Assembly: GCF_029504695.1 (NCBI RefSeq)
Contig: NZ_JAQFIN010000009.1
Coordinates: 62,001-126,000 of the forward strand
DNA: 64,000 nucleotides
DNA from: Parabacteroides sp. PF5-6
GTDB lineage: Bacteria; Bacteroidota; Bacteroidia; Bacteroidales; Tannerellaceae
Reading direction: 5' to 3'
Shown: piece after piece, positions 35,287 to 43,190 of the stretch
How the letters are laid out: each line of letters opens with the position of its first letter
Numbering within the stretch: the first letter of the stretch is position 1
Translations under genes and position numbers: made by a program
The notes under the pieces: model-generated
What the model was told of the DNA's origin: nothing
What the model saw: the letters and a program-made list of their open reading frames with translations, nothing else
Databases searched by the model: none

Positions 35287-35443
35287 CTTGGTAGCCCGTT
35301 GCTTTAGCATCGGGTTAAAACGGATACATTCTTCACACGGGCGTGCTGAAGGTACGCCATTGAATACCAGTCGCGTACCTTCGGCACGCGTTGCGCGACA
35401 ATCACTCATCCTAAACCCGAAGCTAAAGCAACGGGCTACCAAG
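35287..35443. repeat. Large inverted repeat, 30 bp arms, with nested hairpin
   Basis: The arms 35287-35316 and 35414-35443 pair with one mismatch (outer sequence cttggtagcccgttgcttta). Inside is a second hairpin formed by cgtgctgaaggtacg and cgtaccttcggcacg. Confidence 0.88.
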
Positions 35444-35549
35444 ATGATGTCCCTTCGGGACCACGGGAAAACCTTCAACTCTTCTTCCATGCGAATGGAC
35501 TTCGCGGATTTGTAAACCATTGAAAATAAAGCGTTAACATTCTCTTCAG

Positions 35550-35631
35550 AAACTACTGGTAGTTTGCGTACCAACTACCGGTAGTTTGGCAACAAAATAT
35601 TAGTAGTTTGCACGCAAAGTACTGGTAGTTT
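35550..35631. repeat. Palindrome cassette F (4 units, 22 bp period)
   Basis: Units start at 35550, 35572, 35594 and 35616. Types are aaactactggtagttt, caactaccggtagttt, aaaatattagtagttt and aaagtactggtagttt. On the minus strand it and its flanks (35470-35690) match the cassette B module. Confidence 0.92.
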
Positions 35632-35750
35632 GAAAAAGGGAACTGTGGTAGGTTTCAAATCGGTTGATATTTGAGGATTTTTTTCCATTGTCTGAATCAG
35701 GAATTGAAGATCGGCCTGCGGCCACTCGCTGCACTCGTTTTGCTTCATTC

Positions 35751-36401
35751 TCAATTCTTCTTTATTGCAGGCACCTCTATAAACCCGGCTCCCGGAAAAT
35801 GCCGTTCGAGATACTTTCGGATAAAGCGTTGGGTATCCTGGCTGATTGTTTGGTCTTCCTGCTCGGGGTAGAGGTTGTAGGCGACCATTTCCAGCCGGAT
35901 GTTTCGGTTTCGGAGGGCTTCCAGGCTCAATAGGGTATGGTTGATGCTTCCCAGTTTGGCGGAGGTGACGAAGATGACCGGGTAGTTTCTCTCCTGTATA
36001 TAGTCGATCGTCAGATAGTCTTCGGTCAGGGGCACCATAATGCCTCCGGCTCCTTCCAACAGTACCCGGTCGTAACGGTTGGATAGGATCCGGGTGGCCT
36101 CCGCTATTTTATGGAAATCGATCGGGCGGTTGTCCAACCGGGCGGCCAGGTGGGGCGAGGCCGGGTAGGTAAAGATCTCCGGCATGGTATAACCCAAACG
36201 GTCCTCTTCGGTATAATCCATACCCATCAGTTTGCGGTGGAGATCAATATCTTCCGAATAACCGGTGTTGCCGGTCTGGATCAGTTTCTGGGTGATGGTG
36301 CGATAGCCTTCTTCGTTCCACCTGCGGGCAATCAGGCCGGTCGCATAACTCTTTCCGGCATCGGTATCAATGCCTGTAACAAAATAGATATTCTCTTTCA
36401 T
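35751..36401 (-). CDS. bioD: Dethiobiotin synthetase
   Basis: Makes dethiobiotin from 7,8-diaminononanoate, CO2 and ATP. The 216-residue protein starts with the variant P-loop 'YFVTGIDTDAGKSYATGL' (usual GTDTxVGKT), followed by 'VLLEGAGGIMVPLTEDYL' and 'VFVTSAKLGSINHTLLSLEAL' typical of BioD. It is the last gene of the biotin operon and overlaps bioC by 4 bp. Confidence 0.95.
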   Translation of the reverse strand: MKENIYFVTGIDTDAGKSYATGLIARRWNEEGYRTITQKLIQTGNTGYSEDIDLHRKLMGMDYTEEDRLGYTMPEIFTYPASPHLAARLDNRPIDFHKIAEATRILSNRYDRVLLEGAGGIMVPLTEDYLTIDYIQERNYPVIFVTSAKLGSINHTLLSLEALRNRNIRLEMVAYNLYPEQEDQTISQDTQRFIRKYLERHFPGAGFIEVPAIKKN

Positions 36402-37171
36402 TTCTTTTTCGCGATAATATAGATGGGATGATAGGTGAGCGGGAGGGAGCCGTCGACGTTGAATATCCGGTTATATTCCGAACAGAAACGCGAGAGGCGC
36501 TCTTTGGTCCACTGTTGTTGTTGGATGCCGGTCACGCCGGTGCGTTTCAGGTGGTAGAGCACTTCCATAGCCGTTGGGAATGTTTTGGTGATCTGCTCTT
36601 CCGAAGCATGGATAAGGGCATAATCCGGCGATAACATACCGGTGATCTCCCGCAGGGAAAGATAGGGGAGCCCTTGTCCGGTAAGCGCCGCGATCTCTTT
36701 CATATTCTCCTTCCCGAACGTACTGAAAGCCAGTATGCCGCTTGGGGCCAGTAAAGAATGGGCTTTTGTGAAGAACGCTCCGGGATCTTTAAACCATTGC
36801 AAAGCGGAACAGGAAGCGATCAGATGGTATCGATCCGGGAAAGGATAATTCTCCGCATCCCCCGGTTGAAACCGGATCTGTGGGTTCAACAGGTCTTGCA
36901 GATTATATTTCATCTCCGGACAAAGATCGTTCAGGAGCATCCTTTCGGGCGAGAACGTCCGGACTAAGAGGCGCGAGAAGATGCCCGTGCCGCACCCGAT
37001 CTCCAGCACCTGCCGGATAACGGAGGGCGAGAGTTCCCGCTGCAACAGCTGATTCATAGTTGTCGCAATCCGGCGTTGCACCGTCGCCTCTTTTTCGTAA
37101 CTCTCTGCCGCTTTGGAGAAGCGTTGCCTGATCAATTGGCTGGGACCGATTTCTAATTCTTTATTTTCCAT
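36398..37171 (-). CDS. bioC: Malonyl-ACP O-methyltransferase
   Basis: Starts pimelate synthesis by capping malonyl-ACP with a methyl ester so that the fatty-acid machinery can extend it. The 257-residue class I methyltransferase has the SAM loop 'VLEIGCGTGIFSRLLVR' and the BioC-type opening 'IRQRFSKAAESYEKEATVQRRIA'. 'LIASCSALQWFKDPGAFF' is motif IV with its usual WF pair. It overlaps bioG by 11 bp and bioD by 4 bp. Confidence 0.95.
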   Translation of the reverse strand: MENKELEIGPSQLIRQRFSKAAESYEKEATVQRRIATTMNQLLQRELSPSVIRQVLEIGCGTGIFSRLLVRTFSPERMLLNDLCPEMKYNLQDLLNPQIRFQPGDAENYPFPDRYHLIASCSALQWFKDPGAFFTKAHSLLAPSGILAFSTFGKENMKEIAALTGQGLPYLSLREITGMLSPDYALIHASEEQITKTFPTAMEVLYHLKRTGVTGIQQQQWTKERLSRFCSEYNRIFNVDGSLPLTYHPIYIIAKKK

Positions 37172-37814
37172 TCTTCATTCCCTTAAACCATTCTTCCGGA
37201 TAATGTTCGGAATCGATCAGATTCAGAACTGTTGCCGTCCCTTCCCAGGCTTTTTGTTGGTTGGCCGGAAGAAAGATCTTGTCGCTTTTCCCGATATAGG
37301 CCTTGTCCCATCGAAAGGTAGAAGGAAGGGGCTGCTTACTTCTCTCCCCGATCAGGCGGAGCTCTTCGCGCAAATCCTCGATCGACCGTTGCGGTATTTG
37401 GGCAAGGAAGCGGTTGAGGGCTTCAGCAGTGCCACACATCCGGCGCCGGAACTTCTGCAGTGTTTGTTCGTTCAGGCCATCGAGTGTTCCCTGAAAGATC
37501 CGTTCGGCGATGCCTTTTTCATCATCTACGGGGTAGGGAGTGCCGTTGATGGCGATACTTTCACTCACCGGGAAAGGGTTATCTCGTAGGATATAGGACG
37601 CCGCCCATACGCCCATCGACCAGGCAACGACCTGCACCTCGGAATACTCCATCACGGCTGAATAATCAAACGCGAGCGACCGGTAATCATAACAGATCCA
37701 GCAATCCCTGTCCTTAGGCAGATACGCCTGGAAAGGCCGTTCGTCCATGCCCCACCCGGCGAAAAAGAGGAGGAGGGAGGGGGATTTTCCTTGTTTGTAT
37801 TTCTTTATAATCAT
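37161..37814 (-). CDS. bioG: Pimeloyl-ACP methyl ester esterase, BioG type
   Basis: Removes the methyl cap from pimeloyl-ACP methyl ester, ending chain elongation. BioG (DUF452) is a 217-residue alpha/beta hydrolase unrelated in sequence detail to BioH. Seen here are 'LLLFFAGWGMDERPFQAYLPKD', the nucleophile elbow 'VQVVAWSMGVWAASYIL' (Ser in WSMG) and a C-terminal His in 'SEHYPEEWF'. The position between bioF and bioC supports the call. Confidence 0.93.
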   Translation of the reverse strand: MIIKKYKQGKSPSLLLFFAGWGMDERPFQAYLPKDRDCWICYDYRSLAFDYSAVMEYSEVQVVAWSMGVWAASYILRDNPFPVSESIAINGTPYPVDDEKGIAERIFQGTLDGLNEQTLQKFRRRMCGTAEALNRFLAQIPQRSIEDLREELRLIGERSKQPLPSTFRWDKAYIGKSDKIFLPANQQKAWEGTATVLNLIDSEHYPEEWFKGMKNGK

Positions 37815-37840
37815 AGTACACTTGATATATTGTTATCATA

Positions 37841-38998
37841 CTATAGCAACCGAACTAACTGTTCCACCTCCTCTTCCCTTATCGCTGCCGTTAGGGAGAG
37901 GCGGATGCGGGAAGTGCCTTCCGGTACGGTCGGCGGGCGGACGGGCAGTAGATAAAAACCTTTCCGCTGCATCTCTTCCGCTTTGCGGACAGTCGCCCGG
38001 CTATCGCCGATCATGACCGGGAGGATATGGCTGGTGGAAGGACAAGCGTAGCCTTTCCCGATCAAGCTCTCTTTCAGGTATCGGCTGATCGCTTGCAGGT
38101 GATCCCTTTTTTCTTTCATCGCACCAAGCTGTTCCAGGATATAACGCGACCACATCAGATTGACCGGTGGCAAGGCAGTGGTAAAGATCAAGGTGCGCAT
38201 CTTATTGATCAGATACTCCCGGATAACCGGTTTACATATAATATATCCGCCGACCGAGGCCAACGCCTTGCCGAATGTGCCGGTCAGAAAATCAATCTCC
38301 TCGATACAACCCTGTTCCTCCGCGAGTCCCAGCCCTTTTTCTCCCCGAACCCCTATGGCATGGGCCTCGTCGACATACAAAAGAACATGGGGATACTGTC
38401 GTTTCAATTCCACCAGCCGGCGCAGATCCGCCTCGTCGCCGTCCATGCTGAAGATACTTTCCGTTACGATGATGATCCTTTCGTAGTCGCTTTGATTCTT
38501 ATGGAGTAACGAAGCCAGGTGTTCGTAATTATTGTGTTTGTAACGGATATATTGCGCGGAGGACAACCGGATCCCGTCGATCAGACTGGCATGTACTAAC
38601 TTATCGGCCAGAATCAGGGTCTTGGCGTGGCATACGGCGGGCAGAATGCCCGTGTTCATGTGGTAGCCACTATTGAAAACCAAGGCTGCTTCGGATCCGA
38701 ACAACCGACAGAGTGTGTCTTCCAACGCCGTATACGCCGGGAAATTGCCGGTGAGCAGGCGGGAAGACGAAGCGGAAGGGAAGAATGTCTCCGGCGTCAG
38801 GGTCTCAAGGAAAGTCTTTCGCAAAGCGATATCTGTGGCCAGCCCCAGATAATCATTGGAAGAAAGATTAAGCATCCGGTTTCCCTGCCGGATGACCTCC
38901 CGCTCGCAATGGGTGACTTCAGGCAATTGCCGCCGGTTGCTTTTCTCTTCCAGCGCCTGTAATTCTTTCCGGTAGATGTCTAAGATTTGTTGTTCCAT
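37841..38998 (-). CDS. bioF: 8-amino-7-oxononanoate synthase
   Basis: Condenses pimeloyl-ACP with alanine, with loss of CO2, using PLP. The 385-residue protein has 'NYLGLATDIALRKTFLE', 'SSRLLTGNFPAYTALEDTL', the PLP-contact block 'LYVDEAHAIGVRGEKGLGL' and the lysine in 'DFLTGTFGKALASVGGYI'. Its start codon overlaps the stop of bioBA. Confidence 0.95.
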   Translation of the reverse strand: MEQQILDIYRKELQALEEKSNRRQLPEVTHCEREVIRQGNRMLNLSSNDYLGLATDIALRKTFLETLTPETFFPSASSSRLLTGNFPAYTALEDTLCRLFGSEAALVFNSGYHMNTGILPAVCHAKTLILADKLVHASLIDGIRLSSAQYIRYKHNNYEHLASLLHKNQSDYERIIIVTESIFSMDGDEADLRRLVELKRQYPHVLLYVDEAHAIGVRGEKGLGLAEEQGCIEEIDFLTGTFGKALASVGGYIICKPVIREYLINKMRTLIFTTALPPVNLMWSRYILEQLGAMKEKRDHLQAISRYLKESLIGKGYACPSTSHILPVMIGDSRATVRKAEEMQRKGFYLLPVRPPTVPEGTSRIRLSLTAAIREEEVEQLVRLL

Positions 38999-41214
38999 CA
39001 GATTGATTCATTTACGATTTTCAGTAATGCGCGGGTGAGTTTCGTCAGCTGCTCCGGTGCGATCACGAAAGGCGGCATGATATACACCAATTTGCCAAAG
39101 GGACGCACCCATACGCCTTCTTCCACAAAACGCCGTTGGATCACCGCCATATCGACCGGTTTCTTCATCTCGATCACGCCGATGGCTCCGAGTACGCGGA
39201 CATCCATTACCTGAGGCCATTCCGCCGCGGGAGCCAACTCCCGTTTCAGTTGCGTTTCAATGGCTTTCACCCGCTGCTCCCAACCGGAGGAAAGTAGTAG
39301 TTCAACCGAGGCACAGGCCACGGCGCAGGCCAACGGGTTGCCCATAAACGTGGGGCCGTGCATAAACGCGCCGGGCTCTCCGTTGGAGATGGTATCGGCG
39401 ATGTCCGCATTGGTCAGTACCGCCGAGAGCGTCATATATCCGCCGGTCAGCGCTTTGCCGATGCATAGGATATCGGGGGCTACCCCGGCATGTTCCCAGG
39501 CAAACAGCTTCCCGGTACGCCCAAAGCCGGTGGCGATCTCATCAAAGATCAACAAAAGGTCGTTCTCACGACACAGCCGGGCAGCCTGCCGCAGGTATTC
39601 CGGATGATAAAAGCGCATGCCTCCTGCCCCTTGCACGATCGGTTCGAGTATGACGGCCGCCAATTCGTCTTTGCGTTGCGCGATGAGCGCTTTCAAGGGC
39701 AGGATATCCGCCTCGTCCCACGCCCCATCAAAACGGGAAGAAGGTGAAGGCACGAAATAGCGTACCGGAAGCGCGCTGCCGAAGATCGTGTGCATGCCGG
39801 TGACCGGATCGCAGACCGACATCGCATTCCAGGTATCCCCATGATACGCCGAACGCAAGGCAACAAAATTAGTCTTGGCCTTCTGCCCCTTGGCATACCA
39901 GTATTGCACCGCCATTTTCAAAGCAACCTCCACGGCCACCGAGCCGGAGTCGGCATAAAAGATCTTTTGCATCGAAGGTGGAACCAGCGGCAACAACAGC
40001 TTGCCCAACCGGATCGCCGGATCATGTGTCAGTCCGCCGAACATCACGTGCGACATAGACTCGAGCTGCTGCCGGGCGGCGTTATTCAACACCGGATGAT
40101 TATACCCGTGTACGGCGCACCACCAGGACGACATGCCTTCGATCAGCCGCGTGCCGTCTTCCAGTTCGATCATGCAGCCTTCCGCCCGCCGCACTTTGTA
40201 GGTCGGCAAGGGATTTGTGGTGGAGGTGTACGGATGCCAGAGGTGTTCGCGGTCGAAGTTGTCGGCCGGATAATATTTCTCGATCATCGGTTTGTCTTCC
40301 GCTATTTTAGAGCCAAGGGTGGTGAGCAGATCGCCGACAATCGCCGAGTTGACGCCGATAAACAAAGCCTTCTCCATCGCCTCTTTCGTGAGCTGCGACC
40401 TTCCCCCCGCAAAGCGAAGGAAAGCAGTCGGGTTGATCAGGCGGAAAAGGGCGATGGTGGTCAGGATCTGCTCTTCGGTCAGCGGCTGGCTGCCGGCCAA
40501 CGGTGTGCCGGCAATGGGCTGCAACAGGTTGATCGGTATCGATTGGATATCCAATTCTTTCAGGGTGAAGGCAAACTCGATCCGTTGTTCCATCGTCTCT
40601 CCCATGCCGATAATGCCTCCGCTGCAGACCTGCATACCGATCCGGCGCGCCGCCCGTATCGTTTCGATTTTCTCCTCTATCGTATGCGTAGTGCAGAGCT
40701 CCGGGAAATAGGAAGGCGCCGTCTCCAGGTTGCAATGGTAACGATTGACCCCCGCCTGTTGAAGGGCCGACAGTTCTTCTTCATTCAATAAACCCAACGA
40801 GGCACAGAGTTGGATCGATGTGTTTTGGCGGAGATAACGCACCGTGTCGCCGATCTTCTCCAGGTTCCGCGCGTTCGGCTTGCGTCCGCTGGTCACCAGG
40901 GAGAAGCGATGAACACCTTGTTGTTCGTTCTGCCGCGCCTGACGAAGGCATTCTTCCCGGTCGACCAATTCGTACACCTCCGCCTGGGTCTGATAATGCA
41001 TGGATTGGGCGCACCATTTACAGTTCTCCGGGCAACGTCCGGACCGGGCATTGATAATCGAGCACATATCGAAGGCCATCGAAGCCATCCGGCGGGTGAT
41101 CTCATGCGCTGCCTGATACAACTCCTCTTTTTCGGCGGACCGGGCCAGTCGACAGGCCTCTTCCGGTTTGATACTTCCCCCTTCCAGTATCCGTTTCTTA
41201 ATCTCTAAAATCAT
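38998..41214 (-). CDS. bioBA: BioB-BioA fusion: biotin synthase and DAPA aminotransferase
   Basis: One 738-residue chain holds two biotin enzymes. Residues 1 to about 318 are BioB, a radical-SAM enzyme that inserts sulfur; the SAM cluster cysteines are C61, C65 and C68 (CPENCKWC). From about residue 325 ('[13 protein letters not shown]') to the end is BioA, which aminates 8-amino-7-oxononanoate; its PLP lysine is in '[13 protein letters not shown]'. Separate genes are the usual state in other phyla; the fusion is known in Bacteroidetes. It leads the operon bioBA-F-G-C-D. A terminator-like hairpin sits just upstream. Confidence 0.96.
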   Translation of the reverse strand: MILEIKKRILEGGSIKPEEACRLARSAEKEELYQAAHEITRRMASMAFDMCSIINARSGRCPENCKWCAQSMHYQTQAEVYELVDREECLRQARQNEQQGVHRFSLVTSGRKPNARNLEKIGDTVRYLRQNTSIQLCASLGLLNEEELSALQQAGVNRYHCNLETAPSYFPELCTTHTIEEKIETIRAARRIGMQVCSGGIIGMGETMEQRIEFAFTLKELDIQSIPINLLQPIAGTPLAGSQPLTEEQILTTIALFRLINPTAFLRFAGGRSQLTKEAMEKALFIGVNSAIVGDLLTTLGSKIAEDKPMIEKYYPADNFDREHLWHPYTSTTNPLPTYKVRRAEGCMIELEDGTRLIEGMSSWWCAVHGYNHPVLNNAARQQLESMSHVMFGGLTHDPAIRLGKLLLPLVPPSMQKIFYADSGSVAVEVALKMAVQYWYAKGQKAKTNFVALRSAYHGDTWNAMSVCDPVTGMHTIFGSALPVRYFVPSPSSRFDGAWDEADILPLKALIAQRKDELAAVILEPIVQGAGGMRFYHPEYLRQAARLCRENDLLLIFDEIATGFGRTGKLFAWEHAGVAPDILCIGKALTGGYMTLSAVLTNADIADTISNGEPGAFMHGPTFMGNPLACAVACASVELLLSSGWEQRVKAIETQLKRELAPAAEWPQVMDVRVLGAIGVIEMKKPVDMAVIQRRFVEEGVWVRPFGKLVYIMPPFVIAPEQLTKLTRALLKIVNESI

Positions 41215-41240
41215 ATCTTGTCTTTTAGTTGTTACCCCAT

Positions 41241-41276
41241 AAAAAAGCCGGATAGATACACGCGTATCTACCCGGC
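41241..41276 (-). terminator. Terminator or attenuator before the biotin operon
   Basis: On the minus strand a 14 bp stem (gccgggtagatacg with tgtatctatccggc, allowing G-U and a mismatch) is followed by TTTTTT. It overlaps the 3' end of the upstream small gene and lies 27 bp before the bioBA ATG. No separate bio promoter is seen after it, so it may control read-through into bio. Confidence 0.65.
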
Positions 41277-41603
41277 AAGTCTGTTCTCCGATATTATTAG
41301 TTCAGTTGATTGTACACTACATACTTCCTCCGCTACCTGCGGCTGAATGAGTAAACGATAAAATTGAAAAAGAATCTCGGACGTCTTTTCTTCCGCTTCT
41401 TTCGCTTCTTCATCCCCATCCGTTGTCAAGCGCAACAGCAGGGTCTGTACGGGCGATTGCTGTTTCTTCAAAGAAGCATCGGCCAGCCCTTTTTTCAACG
41501 CGCCGATCGTCACACAACGCCCCAGGCTACTGAACACAGCATACCCCTTCCGCGACCAGCGACGGAAGCGAATAAGAGTCCGGTGAGAGATTGTCCTTTT
41601 CAT
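41268..41603 (-). CDS. Small conserved-looking protein upstream of the biotin operon
   Basis: A 111-residue protein of unknown function. The basic N-terminus '[34 protein letters not shown]' is distinctive and lacks a signal peptide. The middle has a Glu/Lys-rich stretch and the end is helical. I have an impression of similar starts in other Bacteroidales but could not check. ATG at 41603 is chosen because a -7 box (TATCTTTG, minus strand 41618 to 41611) ends 7 bp before it; longer starts would lie upstream of the promoter. The mRNA would then be nearly leaderless. Confidence 0.6.
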   Translation of the reverse strand: MKRTISHRTLIRFRRWSRKGYAVFSSLGRCVTIGALKKGLADASLKKQQSPVQTLLLRLTTDGDEEAKEAEEKTSEILFQFYRLLIQPQVAEEVCSVQSTELIISENRLAG

Positions 41604-41610
41604 TCGGGAA

Positions 41611-41618
41611 CAAAGATA
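41611..41618 (-). promoter_or_regulatory. -7 promoter box of the small pre-biotin gene
   Basis: The minus strand reads TTTCACTATCTTTG, sharing the last 14 bases of the repeat-built promoters at 9780-9811 and 14249-14280. It lies 7 bp before the ATG. Confidence 0.6.
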
Positions 41619-41630
41619 GTGAAAAAACCT

Positions 41631-41994
41631 TACCACATAAAAGTTTTTACCCCGGTCTTCACCTTTCACCCGTTCGCCAGATCCCTGTATTGATCAGCGT
41701 TTCGGGTGAAAGCTAAAGGAATACCTTAAAAAACGACAGACCATCCCGAAAAAGGCCGCCGGCCTTTTGGAAAACTCCGCCGGCCTTTTGAAAAACCCTG
41801 CCGGCCTTTTGAAAAACTCCGGCGGCCTTTTTCGGAAGCCTCCATCCTTGATACACCTGTCTTTGGAAGTCAGTCGGATTTCCGGGATGATCTCAGTTTT
41901 TCTTTACCAAGCCTTCACCCAAAACGCTGATCAATACAGGGATCTGGTGAACGGGTGAAAGGTGGAGGGGGGGGTGTAAAACTTTTATGTGTAG
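41631..41994. repeat. Element X copy 2 (inverted relative to copy 1)
   Basis: About 364 bp with the same terminal inverted repeats of about 80 bp (cacataaaagtttt ends) and the same internal stems and loops as 11788-12152, but in opposite orientation. Its centre carries cassette G. Its left end abuts the promoter of the small gene 41268-41603. Confidence 0.9.
41749..41833. repeat. Palindrome cassette G (4 units, 21 bp period)
   Basis: The anchor ggccttt recurs at 41761, 41782, 41803 and 41824 (21 bp step). Unit 1 is the palindrome aaggccgccggccttt apart from its odd centre. It lies at the centre of element X copy 2 and corresponds to cassette D. Confidence 0.88.
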
Positions 41995-42005
41995 GCTGCC
42001 CAAAA

Positions 42006-42065
42006 TAAACATTGCACTTTGCTCGGCCAAAGCGCAATGTTTGGTCGGCCAAAGTGCAATGTTTT
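42006..42065. repeat. Palindrome cassette H (3 units, 22 bp period)
   Basis: Units start at 42006, 42028 and 42050: taaacattgcactttg, caaagcgcaatgtttg and caaagtgcaatgtttt. It is the counterpart of cassette C beside the other copy of element X, with one unit fewer. Confidence 0.88.
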
Positions 42066-42139
42066 GGAAAGGGGGGTGTGCGGGGTTCAAATAGTTTGAG
42101 ATGTGAAGATTTTTGAAGCCGCGGACCACACCCACACAC

Positions 42140-42192
42140 AACGGAGCGCTGAAAGCGCGAAAGCAAATCTTTCGCGCTTTCAGCGCTCCGTT
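42140..42192. repeat. Perfect 24 bp hairpin
   Basis: Arms 42140-42163 and 42169-42192 are exact reverse complements around a 5-base loop (caaat), followed by TTT. It would be a strong terminator-like structure. The core gcgctttcagcgct recurs alone at about 42261. Confidence 0.9.
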
Positions 42193-42367
42193 TTTATATG
42201 TATCCTTAACCCGGGGTGGCGAACCTCTTCAAGGTTCTGACCCCGGGCTGATGTATTACGCGCTTTCAGCGCTCATTGTCCTTTCAGGACGATCGTACTA
42301 TTCGCAGGGTATTCTGAGGATTTTTTGTTCTTTAGGATCTTCAAATCTTGTGAGATGTGAAGGTCCC

Positions 42368-42488
42368 ATTGTCTGAATCAGGATTATCAGGATTGAATAT
42401 ATTTACAAGATTAGAGGCGAGCGAAGCGAGTGTCACAGGCTTTAATCCTGCCCATTTATTCAATCCTGATAATCCTGATTCAGACAAT
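42368..42488. repeat. Small inverted-repeat element with 32 bp arms
   Basis: Arms 42368-42399 and 42457-42488 are perfect reverse complements (outer end attgtctgaatcaggatta). The 57 bp middle is not repeated. It resembles a miniature mobile element. A partial single arm occurs at 35689-35710. Confidence 0.88.
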
Positions 42489-42580
42489 TGATCTTCACAT
42501 TCTCTTCCATTCACCGCCCTGAGCCTACTAACTACCAACTACTGAAGAAAATCTTCCGATTTTCTTCCATTTGAAAAGTT

Positions 42581-43114
42581 TTATTTCCGGCCTTCTCCGA
42601 CGAAGATTTGTCCTTTGTTTTTGAACAGGATGTTGAAGGAGGTCAAGCTGCCGTAGCAACGGGTGATGTATTGCTGCAATACGATCTTTTCGTCATCCTG
42701 GAGGTTGCTTCCGTTGATCTTCTGCTCCATCACCCGCAGGCGTTCGCGCAGGATAATGATCTTATTGAAGAAGTTGCTGATGGGCATCTCGTAGGGTTTC
42801 AATTCCGGGTTTGCCGGTTTGATTACCAAGGTTCCACCCCGGTATTTGTCGGCAATGGGAACGATCTCGGTGATATCGGCGAAGGTGCGCAGGATACGGG
42901 TCAATGTATTCTCGATCATCTCCATGCTGACCAGGTCTTCATCCGGCTCCATCAGGTCGATCACTTCCATGCCTTCGTAGTTTCTCAGGATCTCCCGGTT
43001 TCCAAAGTCCATAAAAGTGATCAGGTAACTATTCGATTTCACCTGGATAACTACTCCCGGACCATACTCTTTGTGTCTTACTCGTGAACCAATGCCTAAA
43101 ACTTCGTTTTCCAT
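42581..43114 (-). CDS. Small protein with a Tudor/CarD-like N-terminal domain
   Basis: A 177-residue cytoplasmic protein of unknown role. The N-terminus 'GSRVRHKEYGPGVVIQVKSNSYLITFMDFGNREIL' is a small beta-barrel of the kind seen at the C-terminus of UvrD/PcrA and in CarD ('VxHxxYGxGxV'). The rest is helical ('PISNFFNKIIILRERLRVMEQKI'). Such barrels usually contact RNA polymerase or nucleic acids. A -7 box (TATTTTTG, minus strand 43172 to 43165) precedes it, so it is separate from the ATPase gene. Confidence 0.7.
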   Translation of the reverse strand: MENEVLGIGSRVRHKEYGPGVVIQVKSNSYLITFMDFGNREILRNYEGMEVIDLMEPDEDLVSMEMIENTLTRILRTFADITEIVPIADKYRGGTLVIKPANPELKPYEMPISNFFNKIIILRERLRVMEQKINGSNLQDDEKIVLQQYITRCYGSLTSFNILFKNKGQIFVGEGRK

Positions 43115-43164
43115 ATTTGTATGTATTTAAATCTGTTTCTCTTTCTTTATCAAACGATACCTTG

Positions 43165-43172
43165 CAAAAATA
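43165..43172 (-). promoter_or_regulatory. -7 promoter box of the Tudor-like gene
   Basis: The minus strand reads TATTTTTG, 50 bp before the ATG at 43114. Confidence 0.5.
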
Positions 43173-43190
43173 ATAAATTTAACGGGAGTT

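Larger units (their letters stand above)
34982..35750. other. Repeat island 2 (no gene seen)
   Basis: The gap upstream of ahcY contains the ahcY promoter, a 10 bp-arm hairpin (cattttgttg/caacaaaatg, 35114-35137), a large inverted repeat (35287-35443), palindrome cassette F with B-type flanks, and a broken copy of the attgtctgaatcagg repeat (35689-35710) that is complete at 42368-42488. Open frames here have no protein-like signal. Confidence 0.85.
41604..42580. other. Repeat island 3 (no gene seen)
   Basis: Contains the -7 box of the small gene, element X copy 2 with cassette G, cassette H, a 24 bp-arm hairpin, a 'gaacctcttcaaggttc' palindrome near 42215, a 32 bp-arm inverted repeat, and A/G-rich boundary motifs of the kind tgaagattttt. 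No protein-like frame was found. Confidence 0.85.

Noticed and set aside
35161-35574. 126- and 137-codon frames in repeat island 2
   Set aside because: They overlap each other on opposite strands across the inverted repeat and cassette F.
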